The notes under the pieces: generated by a model
Told to the model about the DNA's origin: nothing
The model's database searches: none
Seen by the model: only the letters and a program-made list of their open reading frames with translations
Position numbers and translations under genes: made by a program
In this document: positions 28,128 through 37,061 of the stretch, piece after piece
Numbering within the stretch: the stretch's first letter is position 1
Layout of the letters: each line of letters begins with the position of its first letter
DNA from: Comamonas testosteroni
GTDB lineage: Bacteria; Pseudomonadota; Gammaproteobacteria; Burkholderiales; Burkholderiaceae_C
Direction: 5' to 3'
NCBI RefSeq assembly: GCF_003569915.1
Contig: NZ_KZ984455.1
Span: 40,047-104,046, forward strand
Length of the DNA stretch: 64,000 nucleotides

Positions 28128-28571
28128 TTAGCGCAATACCAGCACGGGAACTGGCGAGTGCGTCAGCACGTGCTGCGTCTCGCTGCCCAGCAGCAGGCGC
28201 TGCAGGCCCTTGCGGCCATGCGATGCCATGACGATCAGGTCGCAGTCATGCTTCTTGGCCGCCTCCACGATCGACTCGGCCACCAGGTCAGAGTGCGCTA
28301 CCAGCGTGGTGACGCTGACTTTGCGCTCTTGGCCGAAGGTCTTGATGCCATTGAGCATGGTCTCGGCCTGGTTCGTCCATTGATCTTCAACGCGCTTGGC
28401 TTCCTTGATGTCCAGCAGGTCGCTGCCTTCCAGGTAACTGCGCGGGTAGTGCGATACCACCTTGAGCGCGACGACATTGGCACCGCAAAGCGCTGCCAGA
28501 TCGAGGCCCGCGTGCACGGCCTTGTCAGAGAGTTCGGTTCCGTCCGTAGCAATCAGAATGCGGTTGTACAT
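28128..28571 (-). CDS. Universal stress protein, UspA family
   Basis: 147-residue single-domain Usp. It starts MYNRILIATDGTELSDKAV; the ATP-binding pattern ASHGRKGLQRLLLGSETQHV is intact, so it is probably an ATP-binding dimer. AGGAGC at 28575-28580 (minus strand) is the ribosome site. It is divergent from ccoI and shares its FNR box: TATGCT as a -10 lies at 28609-28614, placing the box at about -41.5. It is probably induced when oxygen is low, like Anr-controlled Usp proteins in Pseudomonas. Confidence 0.92.
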   Translation of the reverse strand: MYNRILIATDGTELSDKAVHAGLDLAALCGANVVALKVVSHYPRSYLEGSDLLDIKEAKRVEDQWTNQAETMLNGIKTFGQERKVSVTTLVAHSDLVAESIVEAAKKHDCDLIVMASHGRKGLQRLLLGSETQHVLTHSPVPVLVLR

Positions 28572-28635
28572 AGGGTGCTCCTTTCAGGTTTAGCGTTGTA
28601 TGTATACAAGCATAGAAGCTTGGGGCTGTTAACGG

Positions 28636-28649
28636 TTGATTAATGTCAA
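28636..28649. promoter_or_regulatory. FNR/ANR box between usp and ccoI
   Basis: TTGATTAATGTCAA matches TTGAT-N4-ATCAA at nine of ten positions. Its centre (28642.5) is 41.5 bases from a predicted usp start on one side and 41.5 bases from the A of the ccoI ATG on the other, so one site could act as a class II activator in both directions. Confidence 0.8.
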
Positions 28650-28683
28650 GGTCGCTATCATGACGCCCCGTTACGCTTGAAAC

Positions 28684-31164
28684 ATGTACCAGACGAACCC
28701 TGCCCAGCCCCAACCGGCCCCGCAGGCTGTTGCTGAATCTGGTTCCCTTGTCCAGTCACAGGCATTAAGCCACTTACTGGACGATCCGCAAGAGTGGAGT
28801 TCCTTTGGCCGCCCCGCTGGCCAGAACCCACAGGCTCCAATCCCCGAAGATCCGACCGAATCCCCGGTGTGGGATTCCTTTGTGGTTTTGGAAGGCATGC
28901 ATTGCGCTGCCTGCGCGCTGACCATTGAGGAAGCGCTGCGCGCCGTGCCCGGAGTCGAGGGAGCCGAAGTCAGCGCCGCCACGCGCCGAGCCCGAGTTGT
29001 GTGGCGTCACGCCCAAGTGCTTCCATCCCAGTGGATGGAAGCTGTGGTGCGTGCCGGCTACCGAGCCATGCCCGCGCGCGATGCGTTTGCGCGCGAGATT
29101 CGTCAGGCCGAAACCCGCCGTGCGCTGTGGCGCTGGCTGGTGGCCGGCTTTTGCATGATGCAGGTCATGATGTATGCGTGGCCTTCCTACACGGCCAAGC
29201 CCGGCGATCTGGACATGGAGTTCGAGACGCTGATGCGCTGGGCATCCTGGGTGATTTCGCTGCCCGTGGTGCTGTTTTGCTGCGGGCCTTTCTTCAAAAG
29301 CGCGCTCAAGGACATCAGTCAGCGCCGTGTGAGCATGGATTTGCCCGTGGCCATCGGCATGCTGATTACCTTTGTCATCAGCACGCTGGGCACTTTCGAT
29401 CCCACGGGCCCTTTCGGTCACGAAGTCTTCTTTGACTCGCTGACCATGTTTGTTTTCTTTTTGCTCACGGGCCGCTGGCTGGAGCTGCGCCTGCGTGACC
29501 GCACGGCCGGTGCGCTGGAAGCCGTGATGAACCGGCTGCCCGATTCCGTATTGCGTCAATCCGATGGTTCGGCAGATGGTTCTGACTTTGAGCGCGTGGC
29601 CACGCGCCGCCTGCGCGTGGGCGATGTGGTGCGTGTGCTCACGGGCGAGGCCTTCCCTGCGGACGGCACCATCGTGCGCGGCAGCACCCATGCTGATGAA
29701 GCCTTGCTGACTGGTGAATCTACACCGGTATTGCGCGCCGAGGGAGATACAGTTACGGCAGGTAGCTACAACCTTGATAGCGTGGTGGATGTGCGCGTGG
29801 ACAGCGTGGGTGAGGGCACACGTTTTGCACAGATCGTCAGCCTGATGGAAAGCGCCTCGCTGCAAAAGCCGCGTCTGGCGCAGATCGCAGACAAGGTGGC
29901 GCGTCCTTTTCTGGTCGTGGTGCTGCTGGCCGCTCTGGGGGCTGCCATCTGGTGGTGGCCCACCGATCCCGGCAAGGCCATGATGGTGGCGGTGGCCGTG
30001 CTCATCGTGACCTGCCCCTGCGCGTTGTCGCTGGCCACGCCCGTGGCCATGCTCACGGCAGCGGGCACGCTGGCGCGCAGCGGCGTGATGGTGCGCAATC
30101 TGCAAGGTCTGGAAGCGCTGGCTGCGGTGGACACCTTGGTCTTTGACAAAACCGGCACGCTGACGCGCGATGGCCTGGTTTTGCGAGCGCTGACTCCGGC
30201 GGCAGGCCAGAGCGCTGATGAAGTGCTGACGCTGGCGGCCTTGCTGGCGCGCCAGTCCATGCACCCAGCTTCGAGGTCGCTGGCGCAGGCCGCCGAGGTG
30301 GCGCAGTTGCCCGCAGGCGCATGGGCGCTGGATTCGGTGCAGGAAATGGCGGGCAGTGGACTCGATGTCTGGGTGCAGGCCAGAGCCGCAGGAAAAGCGA
30401 ATGCTGACTTGCGCCGCCATCTGCGTCTGGGCTCTGCCTTGCACTGCGGCGTGGCTGAGTTGGCTCCGCATGAAACCGGCCAGTGCGTGATGCTGGCCGA
30501 AGAAACCAATCAGGGCTGGGTGGCGCTGGCGCAGTTTCATCTGAGTGAGGACTTGCGCACCGAAGCTGCCGGTGTGATTGCACAGCTCAAGCAACTGGGT
30601 GTGGATGTGCAGCTGCTGTCCGGTGACCGCTCTGTTGCTGTAAAAACAATAGCGGAAAGCCTAGGTATTGAAAAGGCTAGAGGCGATTGCAAGCCTCAAG
30701 ACAAGCTCGCTGCCATGCAGGCAGCACAGGCCGCAGGGCACAAGGTTGCCATGGTGGGCGACGGTCTGAATGACGGCCCAGTTTTAGCTGGAGCGCATGT
30801 CTCTTTTGCGTTTGGTAGAGCAGTGCCGCTGGCACAATCGCGAGCAGACTTCGTGGTACTGGGAGACAGCCTGGAGTTAGTGCTGCAAAGCCTGTTGCTG
30901 GCGCGCCGGACCCTGTCCGTGGTGCGCCAGAACCTGGGCTGGGCAGCAGCCTATAACGCGATCTCTATTCCTCTGGCCCTCATGGGCTGGATGCCTGCCT
31001 GGCTGGCAGGGCTCGGCATGGCGCTGAGCTCCTTGCTGGTCGTCGCCAACGCAGCCCGTCTTGCACGTGCGTTGCCGCTGCAGGCGGCCGATAGCAACGC
31101 GTCCGACCCCGCGCCTCTTGCGCCGCGGGGCACCGTCATGCCACTGACTCAAGGAGGCCGTTGA
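28684..31164 (+). CDS. ccoI: Copper-translocating P-type ATPase CcoI (FixI-like)
   Basis: 826-residue P1B ATPase that supplies copper for cbb3 oxidase assembly. N-terminal metal-binding motif MHCAACAL (about residue 75), about eight membrane segments, CPC in TCPCALSLATPVAM (about 444), phosphorylation site DKTGTLT (about 489) and hinge GDGLNDGPVLAGAHV. ATG 28684 has no Shine-Dalgarno (CGTTACGCTTGAAAC precedes it) and coincides with the predicted transcription start. TGA overlaps the ccoS ATG. A forward repeat-like segment at 30640 encodes KTIAESLGIEKARGD in the P domain. Confidence 0.95.
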   Translation: MYQTNPAQPQPAPQAVAESGSLVQSQALSHLLDDPQEWSSFGRPAGQNPQAPIPEDPTESPVWDSFVVLEGMHCAACALTIEEALRAVPGVEGAEVSAATRRARVVWRHAQVLPSQWMEAVVRAGYRAMPARDAFAREIRQAETRRALWRWLVAGFCMMQVMMYAWPSYTAKPGDLDMEFETLMRWASWVISLPVVLFCCGPFFKSALKDISQRRVSMDLPVAIGMLITFVISTLGTFDPTGPFGHEVFFDSLTMFVFFLLTGRWLELRLRDRTAGALEAVMNRLPDSVLRQSDGSADGSDFERVATRRLRVGDVVRVLTGEAFPADGTIVRGSTHADEALLTGESTPVLRAEGDTVTAGSYNLDSVVDVRVDSVGEGTRFAQIVSLMESASLQKPRLAQIADKVARPFLVVVLLAALGAAIWWWPTDPGKAMMVAVAVLIVTCPCALSLATPVAMLTAAGTLARSGVMVRNLQGLEALAAVDTLVFDKTGTLTRDGLVLRALTPAAGQSADEVLTLAALLARQSMHPASRSLAQAAEVAQLPAGAWALDSVQEMAGSGLDVWVQARAAGKANADLRRHLRLGSALHCGVAELAPHETGQCVMLAEETNQGWVALAQFHLSEDLRTEAAGVIAQLKQLGVDVQLLSGDRSVAVKTIAESLGIEKARGDCKPQDKLAAMQAAQAAGHKVAMVGDGLNDGPVLAGAHVSFAFGRAVPLAQSRADFVVLGDSLELVLQSLLLARRTLSVVRQNLGWAAAYNAISIPLALMGWMPAWLAGLGMALSSLLVVANAARLARALPLQAADSNASDPAPLAPRGTVMPLTQGGR
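30640..30700 (+). repeat. Dispersed repeat-like copy R13 inside ccoI
   Basis: AACAATAGC, centre, AAAGGCTAGAGGCGATT, then CTCAAG, matching the family order in the forward orientation. It encodes a conserved-length part of the P domain, so it has not lengthened the protein; chance resemblance is possible. Confidence 0.45.
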
Positions 31165-31301
31165 TGGACGTTCTGTATGTGTTGATTCCGCTCTCCGTCG
31201 TACTGGTGCTGGCCATTGTGGCAGCCCTGTGGTGGGCCGTTTACCGGGGTCAGTTCGAGAGCGTGGAACAAGAAGGTGAACGCATTCTTCGAGACGATTG
31301 A
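31164..31301 (+). CDS. ccoS: cbb3-type oxidase assembly protein CcoS
   Basis: 45 residues: one N-terminal membrane helix (VLIPLSVVLVLAIVAALWWAV) followed by a short acidic tail, FESVEQEGERILRDD, typical of CcoS/FixS, which is needed to insert redox cofactors into CcoN. AAGGAGG at 31151-31157 precedes the ATG, which overlaps the ccoI stop by one base (TGATG). Confidence 0.93.
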   Translation: MDVLYVLIPLSVVLVLAIVAALWWAVYRGQFESVEQEGERILRDD

Positions 31302-31364
31302 TTTGGCTCAACGAGCCCAATGAGAAACCAATGAACACTTTGCAAGAAATCTAAGAGGTGCCCG

Positions 31365-32801
31365 ATGGAAGCAACAAAAAATAATGCTGTCTATTACGAC
31401 GACACCGTCGTAAGACAGTTCTCTATCATGGCCGTGGTATGGGGGGTGGTAGGTATGGCTGTGGGCGTGTTTATCGCGTCCCAGCTGGCTTGGCCGGAAC
31501 TCAACTTCGGCATTCCCTGGCTGAGCTACGGGCGTCTGCGTCCGCTGCACACCAACGCCGTGATCTTCGCCTTTGGCGGCTCGGCGTTGTTTGCCACCAG
31601 CTACTACGTGGTGCAGCGCACCTGCCAGACCAAGCTTTTCATGCCCAAGCTGGCCAGCCTGACTTTCTGGGCCTGGCAATTGGTCATCGTGGCCGCTGCC
31701 ATCAGCCTGCCTCTGGGCTACACCCAGGGCAAGGAATACGCAGAACTGGAATGGCCGATTGACCTGCTGATCACCGTGACCTGGGTGTCTTACGCCATCG
31801 TGTTCTTCGGCACCATCGGTACCCGCAAGGTCAAGCACATCTATGTGGCCAACTGGTTCTTCGGTGCTTTCATTCTGGCCGTGGCGCTGCTGCACGTTGT
31901 CAACAACGTCTCGATTCCCGCTGGCTGGATGAAGAGCTACTCTGCCTACGCAGGTGTGCAGGACGCCATGGTGCAGTGGTGGTACGGCCATAACGCCGTG
32001 GGCTTCTTCCTGACCGCAGGCTTCCTGGGCATGATGTATTACTTCATCCCCAAGCAGGCCGGTCGTCCTGTGTACTCGTATCGCCTGTCGATCGTGCACT
32101 TCTGGGCGCTGATCTTCACGTACATGTGGGCGGGTCCTCACCACCTGCACTACACCGCGCTGCCTGATTGGGCGCAATCGCTGGGCATGGTGTTCTCGCT
32201 GATTTTGCTGGCTCCGAGCTGGGGCGGCATGATCAACGGCATCATGACGCTGTCGGGTGCATGGCACAAGCTGCGTGACGACCCCATCCTGCGTTTCCTG
32301 ATCGTGTCCCTGTCGTTCTACGGCATGTCCACGTTTGAAGGCCCGATGATGGCCATCAAGACCGTCAACGCTCTGTCGCACTACACCGACTGGACTGTGG
32401 GTCACGTGCACTCCGGCGCTCTGGGCTGGGTGGGTCTGATCACCATGGGCTCGCTCTACTACCTGATCCCGCGTCTGTTTGGCCGCGAAAAAATGCACTC
32501 CGTGCCCGCCATTGAGCTGCACTTCTGGATGGCGACCATCGGCATCGTGCTGTACATCGCTGCGATGTGGATTGCCGGTGTGATGCAGGGCCTGATGTGG
32601 CGCGCTGTGAACCCCGATGGCACGCTGACCTACACCTTTGTGGAAAGCGTGAAGGCGACTTATCCCTTCTATGTGATTCGCGTGACCGGCGGTCTGCTGT
32701 ATCTGGGCGGCATGCTGGTGATGGGCTGGAACACCTGGAAGACTGCCATGGCTGGTCGTTCCGTGAAGGTGGCAGTGCCTGCTGTCGTCGCCCACGCCTG
32801 A
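31365..32801 (+). CDS. ccoN: cbb3-type cytochrome c oxidase subunit I
   Basis: 478-residue catalytic subunit with 12 membrane helices; binds low-spin haem b and the high-spin haem b3-CuB centre where O2 is reduced. Conserved histidines are in [27 protein letters not shown] and [14 protein letters not shown], with the active-site Tyr/His of the C-family in the YGHNAVGFF segment. AAGAGGTG precedes ATG 31365. First structural gene of ccoNOQP, 63 bases after ccoS; no separate FNR box is visible, so transcription probably comes from the ccoI promoter. Confidence 0.97.
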   Translation: MEATKNNAVYYDDTVVRQFSIMAVVWGVVGMAVGVFIASQLAWPELNFGIPWLSYGRLRPLHTNAVIFAFGGSALFATSYYVVQRTCQTKLFMPKLASLTFWAWQLVIVAAAISLPLGYTQGKEYAELEWPIDLLITVTWVSYAIVFFGTIGTRKVKHIYVANWFFGAFILAVALLHVVNNVSIPAGWMKSYSAYAGVQDAMVQWWYGHNAVGFFLTAGFLGMMYYFIPKQAGRPVYSYRLSIVHFWALIFTYMWAGPHHLHYTALPDWAQSLGMVFSLILLAPSWGGMINGIMTLSGAWHKLRDDPILRFLIVSLSFYGMSTFEGPMMAIKTVNALSHYTDWTVGHVHSGALGWVGLITMGSLYYLIPRLFGREKMHSVPAIELHFWMATIGIVLYIAAMWIAGVMQGLMWRAVNPDGTLTYTFVESVKATYPFYVIRVTGGLLYLGGMLVMGWNTWKTAMAGRSVKVAVPAVVAHA

Positions 32802-32820
32802 GCATTGAGGAGTCAAAGCA

Positions 32821-33453
32821 ATGTCTGAATCTAACAACGCCGCTCCCAAGAGCTTTTCCCACGAGAAGATTGAAACCAACAACTTTTTGCTGATCGCCCT
32901 CACACTGTTCGTGCTGGCTATCGGTGGTCTGGTGGAAATCGTCCCTCTGTTCTTCCAGAAGTCCACCACGGAAGCCGTGGCGGGCCTCAAGCCCTACACA
33001 CCGCTGCAACTGATGGGCCGTGACGTCTATCTGCGCGAAGGTTGCTACAACTGCCACTCGCAGATGATTCGCCCCTTCCGCGCCGAGACCATGCGCTACG
33101 GCCACTACTCGGTTGCCGGTGAGTTCGTGTACGACCACCCCTTCCAGTGGGGCTCCAAGCGTACCGGTCCTGACCTGCACCGTGTGGGCGGCAAGTACAG
33201 CGATGAATGGCATCGCATTCACCTGAACAACCCGCGCGACGTGGTGCCCGAGTCCAATATGCCTGCCTACCCCTGGCTGGAAACCAGCAAGGTCGATGAC
33301 ACGGCTGTGGCGACGCGCATGAGCGCTTTGCGCAAGGTTGGCGTGCCTTACACCGATGCGGAAATCGCCGGTGCTCAGGCCGAGGTCAAGGACAAGACCG
33401 AGATGGAGGCTGTGATCTCCTATCTGCAGGTTCTGGGTCGCGCAGTCAAGTAA
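32821..33453 (+). CDS. ccoO: cbb3-type cytochrome c oxidase subunit II (monohaem c)
   Basis: 210 residues; one N-terminal membrane anchor ([20 protein letters not shown]) and a periplasmic domain with the haem motif CYNCH followed by SQMIRPF. The distal Met ligand is in [10 protein letters not shown]. It carries electrons from CcoP to CcoN. Nineteen bases after ccoN, with GAGG upstream of its ATG. Confidence 0.97.
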   Translation: MSESNNAAPKSFSHEKIETNNFLLIALTLFVLAIGGLVEIVPLFFQKSTTEAVAGLKPYTPLQLMGRDVYLREGCYNCHSQMIRPFRAETMRYGHYSVAGEFVYDHPFQWGSKRTGPDLHRVGGKYSDEWHRIHLNNPRDVVPESNMPAYPWLETSKVDDTAVATRMSALRKVGVPYTDAEIAGAQAEVKDKTEMEAVISYLQVLGRAVK

Positions 33454-33471
33454 AGAGAGGAAGGGCTGGAA

Positions 33472-33609
33472 ATGGATATCACCACCATGCGTGTCGTGGC
33501 CACGCTGGCATCGCTGGCGTGTTTCGTGGGCATCTGGTGGTGGGCGTATGCCCGCCGCAACCAGGCCCGTTTTGACGAAGCAGCTCAACTTCCCTTCTTG
33601 GAAGACTGA
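33472..33609 (+). CDS. ccoQ: cbb3 oxidase subunit CcoQ
   Basis: 45-residue single-helix protein, MDITTMRVVATLASLACFVG then WWWAYARRNQ, that stabilises the oxidase core. GAGAGGAAGGG precedes ATG 33472. Located between ccoO and ccoP as usual. Confidence 0.93.
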   Translation: MDITTMRVVATLASLACFVGIWWWAYARRNQARFDEAAQLPFLED

Positions 33610-33636
33610 GTCTGTTCACCACAACGAGAACATCCC

Positions 33637-34548
33637 ATGAGCGACTTCTTTAACTACTTCTGGTCCGTGTACATCGCGGCCGTCACCCTGGTAGGCATTC
33701 TTGGCTGCTTTTTGCTGCTGGTGCTGGTGGCGCGCAAGAAGGTCATCCCTTCTACGGACAACACCACCGGTCACGTCTGGGACGAAGACCTGCGTGAACT
33801 CAACAACCCCATGCCCAAGTGGTGGATGGGGCTGTTCGTGATCACCGTGATCTTCGGCCTGGCCTATCTGGCCGCTTACCCCGGTCTGGGTGCCTTTAAC
33901 GGCAAGCTGGGCTGGAGCCAGTACGGTGCCTACGACAAGGAAATGGAAAAGGCCAAGACCGACCTGGAGCCCATGTACGCCAAGTTCGTCAGCATGCCCA
34001 CCGAAGAAATGGCCAAGGACCCCCAGGCCATGGCCATTGGCGAGCGCCTGTTCATGAACAACTGCGCACAGTGCCACGGCTCTGACGCACGCGGCGGCAA
34101 GAGCTTCCCCAATCTGACCGATGGCGACTGGCTGCATGGCGGCACGCCCGAGAAGATCAAGGAAACCATCACCAATGGTCGTATCGGTGTGATGCCTCCC
34201 ATGGCCGCAGCCGTGGGCACTGCGGACGATGTGCGCAACGTGGCCAACTATGCGCTGAGCCTGTCGGGCAGCCCCCATGACGCCGTCAGGGCATCACTGG
34301 GCAAGTCCAAGTTCGTAGCCTGCGCTGCCTGCCACGGCATGGATGGCAAGGGTAACCCCGCACTGGGCGCACCCAACCTGACCGATGACATCTGGCTGCA
34401 TGGCTGGGGTGAAGCGACCATCGTGAACATGATCAACAACGGCAAGCACAACGAAATGCCTGCCCAGAAGGACAAGTTGACGGAAGCCCAGATTGCAGTG
34501 CTGGCTTCCTATGTCTGGAGCTTCTCCAACGGCCAGGCACAGAAGTGA
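33637..34548 (+). CDS. ccoP: cbb3-type cytochrome c oxidase dihaem subunit III
   Basis: 303 residues; two N-terminal membrane segments (the long-type CcoP) and two cytochrome c domains with CAQCH (about residue 142) and CAACH (about residue 228). It receives electrons from soluble cytochrome c or the bc1 complex. A strong terminator ten bases after the stop marks the end of the ccoNOQP transcript. Confidence 0.97.
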   Translation: MSDFFNYFWSVYIAAVTLVGILGCFLLLVLVARKKVIPSTDNTTGHVWDEDLRELNNPMPKWWMGLFVITVIFGLAYLAAYPGLGAFNGKLGWSQYGAYDKEMEKAKTDLEPMYAKFVSMPTEEMAKDPQAMAIGERLFMNNCAQCHGSDARGGKSFPNLTDGDWLHGGTPEKIKETITNGRIGVMPPMAAAVGTADDVRNVANYALSLSGSPHDAVRASLGKSKFVACAACHGMDGKGNPALGAPNLTDDIWLHGWGEATIVNMINNGKHNEMPAQKDKLTEAQIAVLASYVWSFSNGQAQK

Positions 34549-34557
34549 TCTGACTCC

Positions 34558-34585
34558 AAGGCGGTGCCGGCGGCACCGCCTTTTT
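34558..34585 (+). terminator. Terminator after ccoP
   Basis: AAGGCGGTGCC (34558-34568) pairs with GGCACCGCCTT (34572-34582) around GGC, followed by a T-run. Confidence 0.92.
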
Positions 34586-34629
34586 CTCGTTGGAAATTTC
34601 AGTAATTACAAAAATATTAAGGAACTGCG

Positions 34630-36072
34630 ATGTCATGCGATCCCGGGAAACCGCGCAAGATCATCCCGATCACACCCGAGCCCTCAAACGACAACTCTGA
34701 CCGCGTGCCCATGTTCGTGTCGGAGCAGAAGGTCTACTCGCGCTCCATCAGCGGCGTCTTTGCGCGCTGGCGCTGGATCATGGTGTTTCTCACCCAGTTG
34801 GTCTTCTACGGCTTGCCCTGGCTGAATTGGGGCGAGCGCCAGATGGTGCTGTTCGATCTGGAAGCGCGGCGCTTTTACCTCTTTGGGCTGGTGCTGTATC
34901 CGCAGGACTTCATCTACCTGACGGGTCTGCTCATCATCAGCGCGCTGGCGCTGTTTCTGTTCACGGCAGTCGCCGGGCGGCTGTGGTGCGGTTTTTCCTG
35001 CCCGCAGACGGTCTATACCGAGATCTTTGTCTGGATCGAAAGCAAGGTCGAAGGCGACCGCAGCGCGCGCATGCGTCTCGATAAGAACGGCTGGACCTTC
35101 GAGAAAGTCTGGAAGAAGTCGCTCAAGCAGTTCCTCTGGGTTGCCGTGGCGCTGTGGACGGGCTTTACCTTTGTGGGCTACTTTGTGCCCATCCGCTCCC
35201 TTGGTGTGGAGCTGATGGCGCTGCAAGGCGGCTGGCAGATCTTCTGGGTGCTGTTCTATGGTTTTGCCACCTATGGCAATGCCGGCTACATGCGCGAGCA
35301 GGTCTGCAAATACATGTGCCCCTATGCACGTTTTCAGAGCGCCATGTTCGACAAGGACACCATGATCGTCAGCTACGATGCGGCGCGTGGTGAAGGTCGC
35401 GGCCCGCGCAAAAAAGGCATTGACTACAAGGCCCAGGGCCTGGGCGACTGTATTGACTGCAAGCTGTGCGTGCAGGTCTGCCCCGTGGGCATCGACATCC
35501 GCAAGGGGCTGCAATACGAATGCATTGGCTGCGGTCTGTGCATTGACGCCTGCAATGGCGTGATGGACAAGATGGACTATCCGCGCGGCCTGATCCGGCT
35601 GACCACGCAGAACGCTGTGTCCAAGGCCTGGAAGCAGATGCAGATGATTCGCCGCATCTTCCGTCCCCGCGTTCTGATCTATGGCACGGTGCTGCTGGCG
35701 CTCAGCGGCGCCATGATTGCCAGCCTGGTGCTGCGCCAGCCTGTCAAGGCCGATGTGATCCGTGACCGTGCCTCGCTCTCGCGCATTGTCGCGGGCGGCA
35801 AGCTGGAAAACGTCTATCGTCTGCAGCTCATGAACGCCACCGAGTCCGAGCAGCGCTACCGCATCAGCGCAACCGGTCTGGATCATCTGGAAGTGGCCTC
35901 CGAGCAGGAAGTCACCGTCGGACCTGCGGAAACCCGCGGCATTGCCGTGCGCCTGCAGATTCCCTACGGCTCGGCGCAGTCAGGCTCGCACACCGTCCAC
36001 TTCAATGTGGATGCCGTGCAGCCCGGAGGAGGGCGTGTGTCCGAGAAAGCGGTCTTCCTGGTGCCGCGCTAG
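34630..36072 (+). CDS. ccoG: Cytochrome oxidase accessory protein CcoG (FixG/RdxA)
   Basis: 480-residue polyferredoxin-like membrane protein needed for copper delivery to cbb3 oxidase; CcoG homologues reduce Cu(II) in the cytoplasm. About five membrane helices, an NapH-like CGFSCPQTVYTEIF segment, a CKYMCPYARFQ motif, and two 4Fe-4S ferredoxin motifs (CIDCKLCVQVCPVGID and CIGCGLCIDAC). A C-terminal Ig-like domain extends from about residue 375. Confidence 0.95.
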   Translation: MSCDPGKPRKIIPITPEPSNDNSDRVPMFVSEQKVYSRSISGVFARWRWIMVFLTQLVFYGLPWLNWGERQMVLFDLEARRFYLFGLVLYPQDFIYLTGLLIISALALFLFTAVAGRLWCGFSCPQTVYTEIFVWIESKVEGDRSARMRLDKNGWTFEKVWKKSLKQFLWVAVALWTGFTFVGYFVPIRSLGVELMALQGGWQIFWVLFYGFATYGNAGYMREQVCKYMCPYARFQSAMFDKDTMIVSYDAARGEGRGPRKKGIDYKAQGLGDCIDCKLCVQVCPVGIDIRKGLQYECIGCGLCIDACNGVMDKMDYPRGLIRLTTQNAVSKAWKQMQMIRRIFRPRVLIYGTVLLALSGAMIASLVLRQPVKADVIRDRASLSRIVAGGKLENVYRLQLMNATESEQRYRISATGLDHLEVASEQEVTVGPAETRGIAVRLQIPYGSAQSGSHTVHFNVDAVQPGGGRVSEKAVFLVPR

Positions 36073-36168
36073 GTTGCTGGCGACACACCAAGGTTATCGA
36101 CAATCCGCAACAATCAGCATGGCCTGAACGCAATGCAGGCCATGCATCCCTACAGAAAGAGGTCCACC

Positions 36169-36465
36169 ATGTCGGCAACATCTGCAAGCGCAGCTAAACC
36201 CCAGCATCCCGAGGACGGCAAGCCCTGGTGGAAGTTCGCCCACGTCTGGCTGATTCTGGCAGGCCCGGTGATTGTGGTGATCGCGGGTTTTGTGACGGCC
36301 TATATCGCCATCAGCAAGCCCGATCCCGTGATCGATCCTGACTACTACCGCCACGGCCTGGAAATCAACCAGCGTCTGACGGAGTCGCAAAAAAGCCTGG
36401 CGCCCGCCATCACCGGGCGCAACCACGCAGCCACGCCTGCTCAGGACCACCCGACCGATCGCTGA
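36169..36465 (+). CDS. ccoH: FixH-family protein CcoH
   Basis: 98 residues from ATG 36169 (AGAGGT eight bases upstream); the frame is open to 36133 but the longer start lacks a ribosome site. One membrane helix (VWLILAGPVIVVIAGFVTAY) and the FixH signature DPDYYRHGLEINQ. It assists cbb3 assembly and stability. It is shorter than classic FixH, lacking most of the periplasmic Ig-like domain. Confidence 0.9.
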   Translation: MSATSASAAKPQHPEDGKPWWKFAHVWLILAGPVIVVIAGFVTAYIAISKPDPVIDPDYYRHGLEINQRLTESQKSLAPAITGRNHAATPAQDHPTDR

Positions 36466-36494
36466 TAGCCATTTGCGTGGCTGGGCATGCATTC

Positions 36495-36515
36495 AAAGGC
36501 CGCTTAGCGGCCTTT
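36495..36515 (+). terminator. Hairpin terminator after ccoH
   Basis: AAAGGCCGC, loop TTA, GCGGCCTTT; only a short T-run follows. Confidence 0.7.
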
Positions 36516-36622
36516 GTGCTGTGTGTTGCTACAGAAACGCAAGCTGGTAGTCCCGAATATTTCTTGGCCTTGGATTCATTTGATATTGAAGTCAATGAAT
36601 TACAAGGACTAGATGCTATGAA

Positions 36623-36733
36623 TTCAAGAGCGTCTGCGGGTTTGCCGCCTCGGTGCTTGCCCTTGGAGGATGCGCATCAGCACTGCATGGCGTGCACAAT
36701 GATTTCAAGCCCAACAGCCCAAGGAGATTCGTG
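36623..36733 (+). pseudogene. Possible decayed lipoprotein signal-peptide fragment
   Basis: In frame with the next gene the DNA reads FKSVCGFAASVLALGGCASA, a convincing lipoprotein signal with lipobox, but it has no start codon: the ATG at 36618 is one base out of frame and the frame closes at 36596. It would then run into the downstream ORF. Either a frameshifted remnant or coincidence. Confidence 0.3.
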
Positions 36734-36997
36734 ATGGAGACTCAGCGCTGGATGAGGATTGCCTGGCCCGCATTTCTGGCTGCAGCAATCATGGAAATGG
36801 TGGTGTTTGCCTTTGTCGATCCGCTCGACGTGCACTGGCTGGGCGCTCCGCTGGAATGGTCGCGCAGCGCCATCTACACGGCGGCCTTCTTCGCTTTCTG
36901 GGCGGTGACACTGCTGTGCAGTCTGATGACGCGCATGCTCGCGCAATCGGCGCAAGACCTCAATGGCGGGATCGTTTCGGAGCCGCTCACTGACTGA
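36734..36997 (+). CDS. Hypothetical membrane protein (87 aa)
   Basis: 87 residues with two membrane helices (WPAFLAAAIMEMVVFAFV and AIYTAAFFAFWAVTLLCSLM) and a short polar tail. AAGGAG seven bases upstream fixes ATG 36734. It lies between ccoH and fnr, suggesting a role in or co-regulation with cbb3 respiration, but the family is not recognised beyond being small and membrane-bound. Confidence 0.75.
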   Translation: METQRWMRIAWPAFLAAAIMEMVVFAFVDPLDVHWLGAPLEWSRSAIYTAAFFAFWAVTLLCSLMTRMLAQSAQDLNGGIVSEPLTD

Positions 36998-37018
36998 GCT
37001 GGCTAAGACCCAAACAAC

Positions 37019-37048
37019 AAAGCCCGCAATCGAGCGGGCTTTGGTTTT
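37019..37048. terminator. Bidirectional terminator
   Basis: AAAGCCCGC (37019-37027) pairs with GCGGGCTTT (37034-37042) between the convergent 87-aa gene and fnr. Confidence 0.85.
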
Positions 37049-37061
37049 TAGCGCGTGCTGA

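Noticed and set aside
28774..30594. 606-codon minus-strand open frame opposite ccoI
   Set aside because: Antisense shadow of a well-supported P-type ATPase.
31302..31364. FNR-like site upstream of ccoN
   Set aside because: The only inverted repeat (TTGGCTC...GAGCCCAA) does not fit TTGAT-N4-ATCAA; ccoN is more simply transcribed from the ccoI promoter.
36578..36630. Additional dispersed-repeat copy or FNR box (TTTGATATTGAAGTCAAT)
   Set aside because: The FNR half-sites are six rather than four bases apart, and only ACAAGGACTAGATG matches the repeat convincingly; left as marginal.
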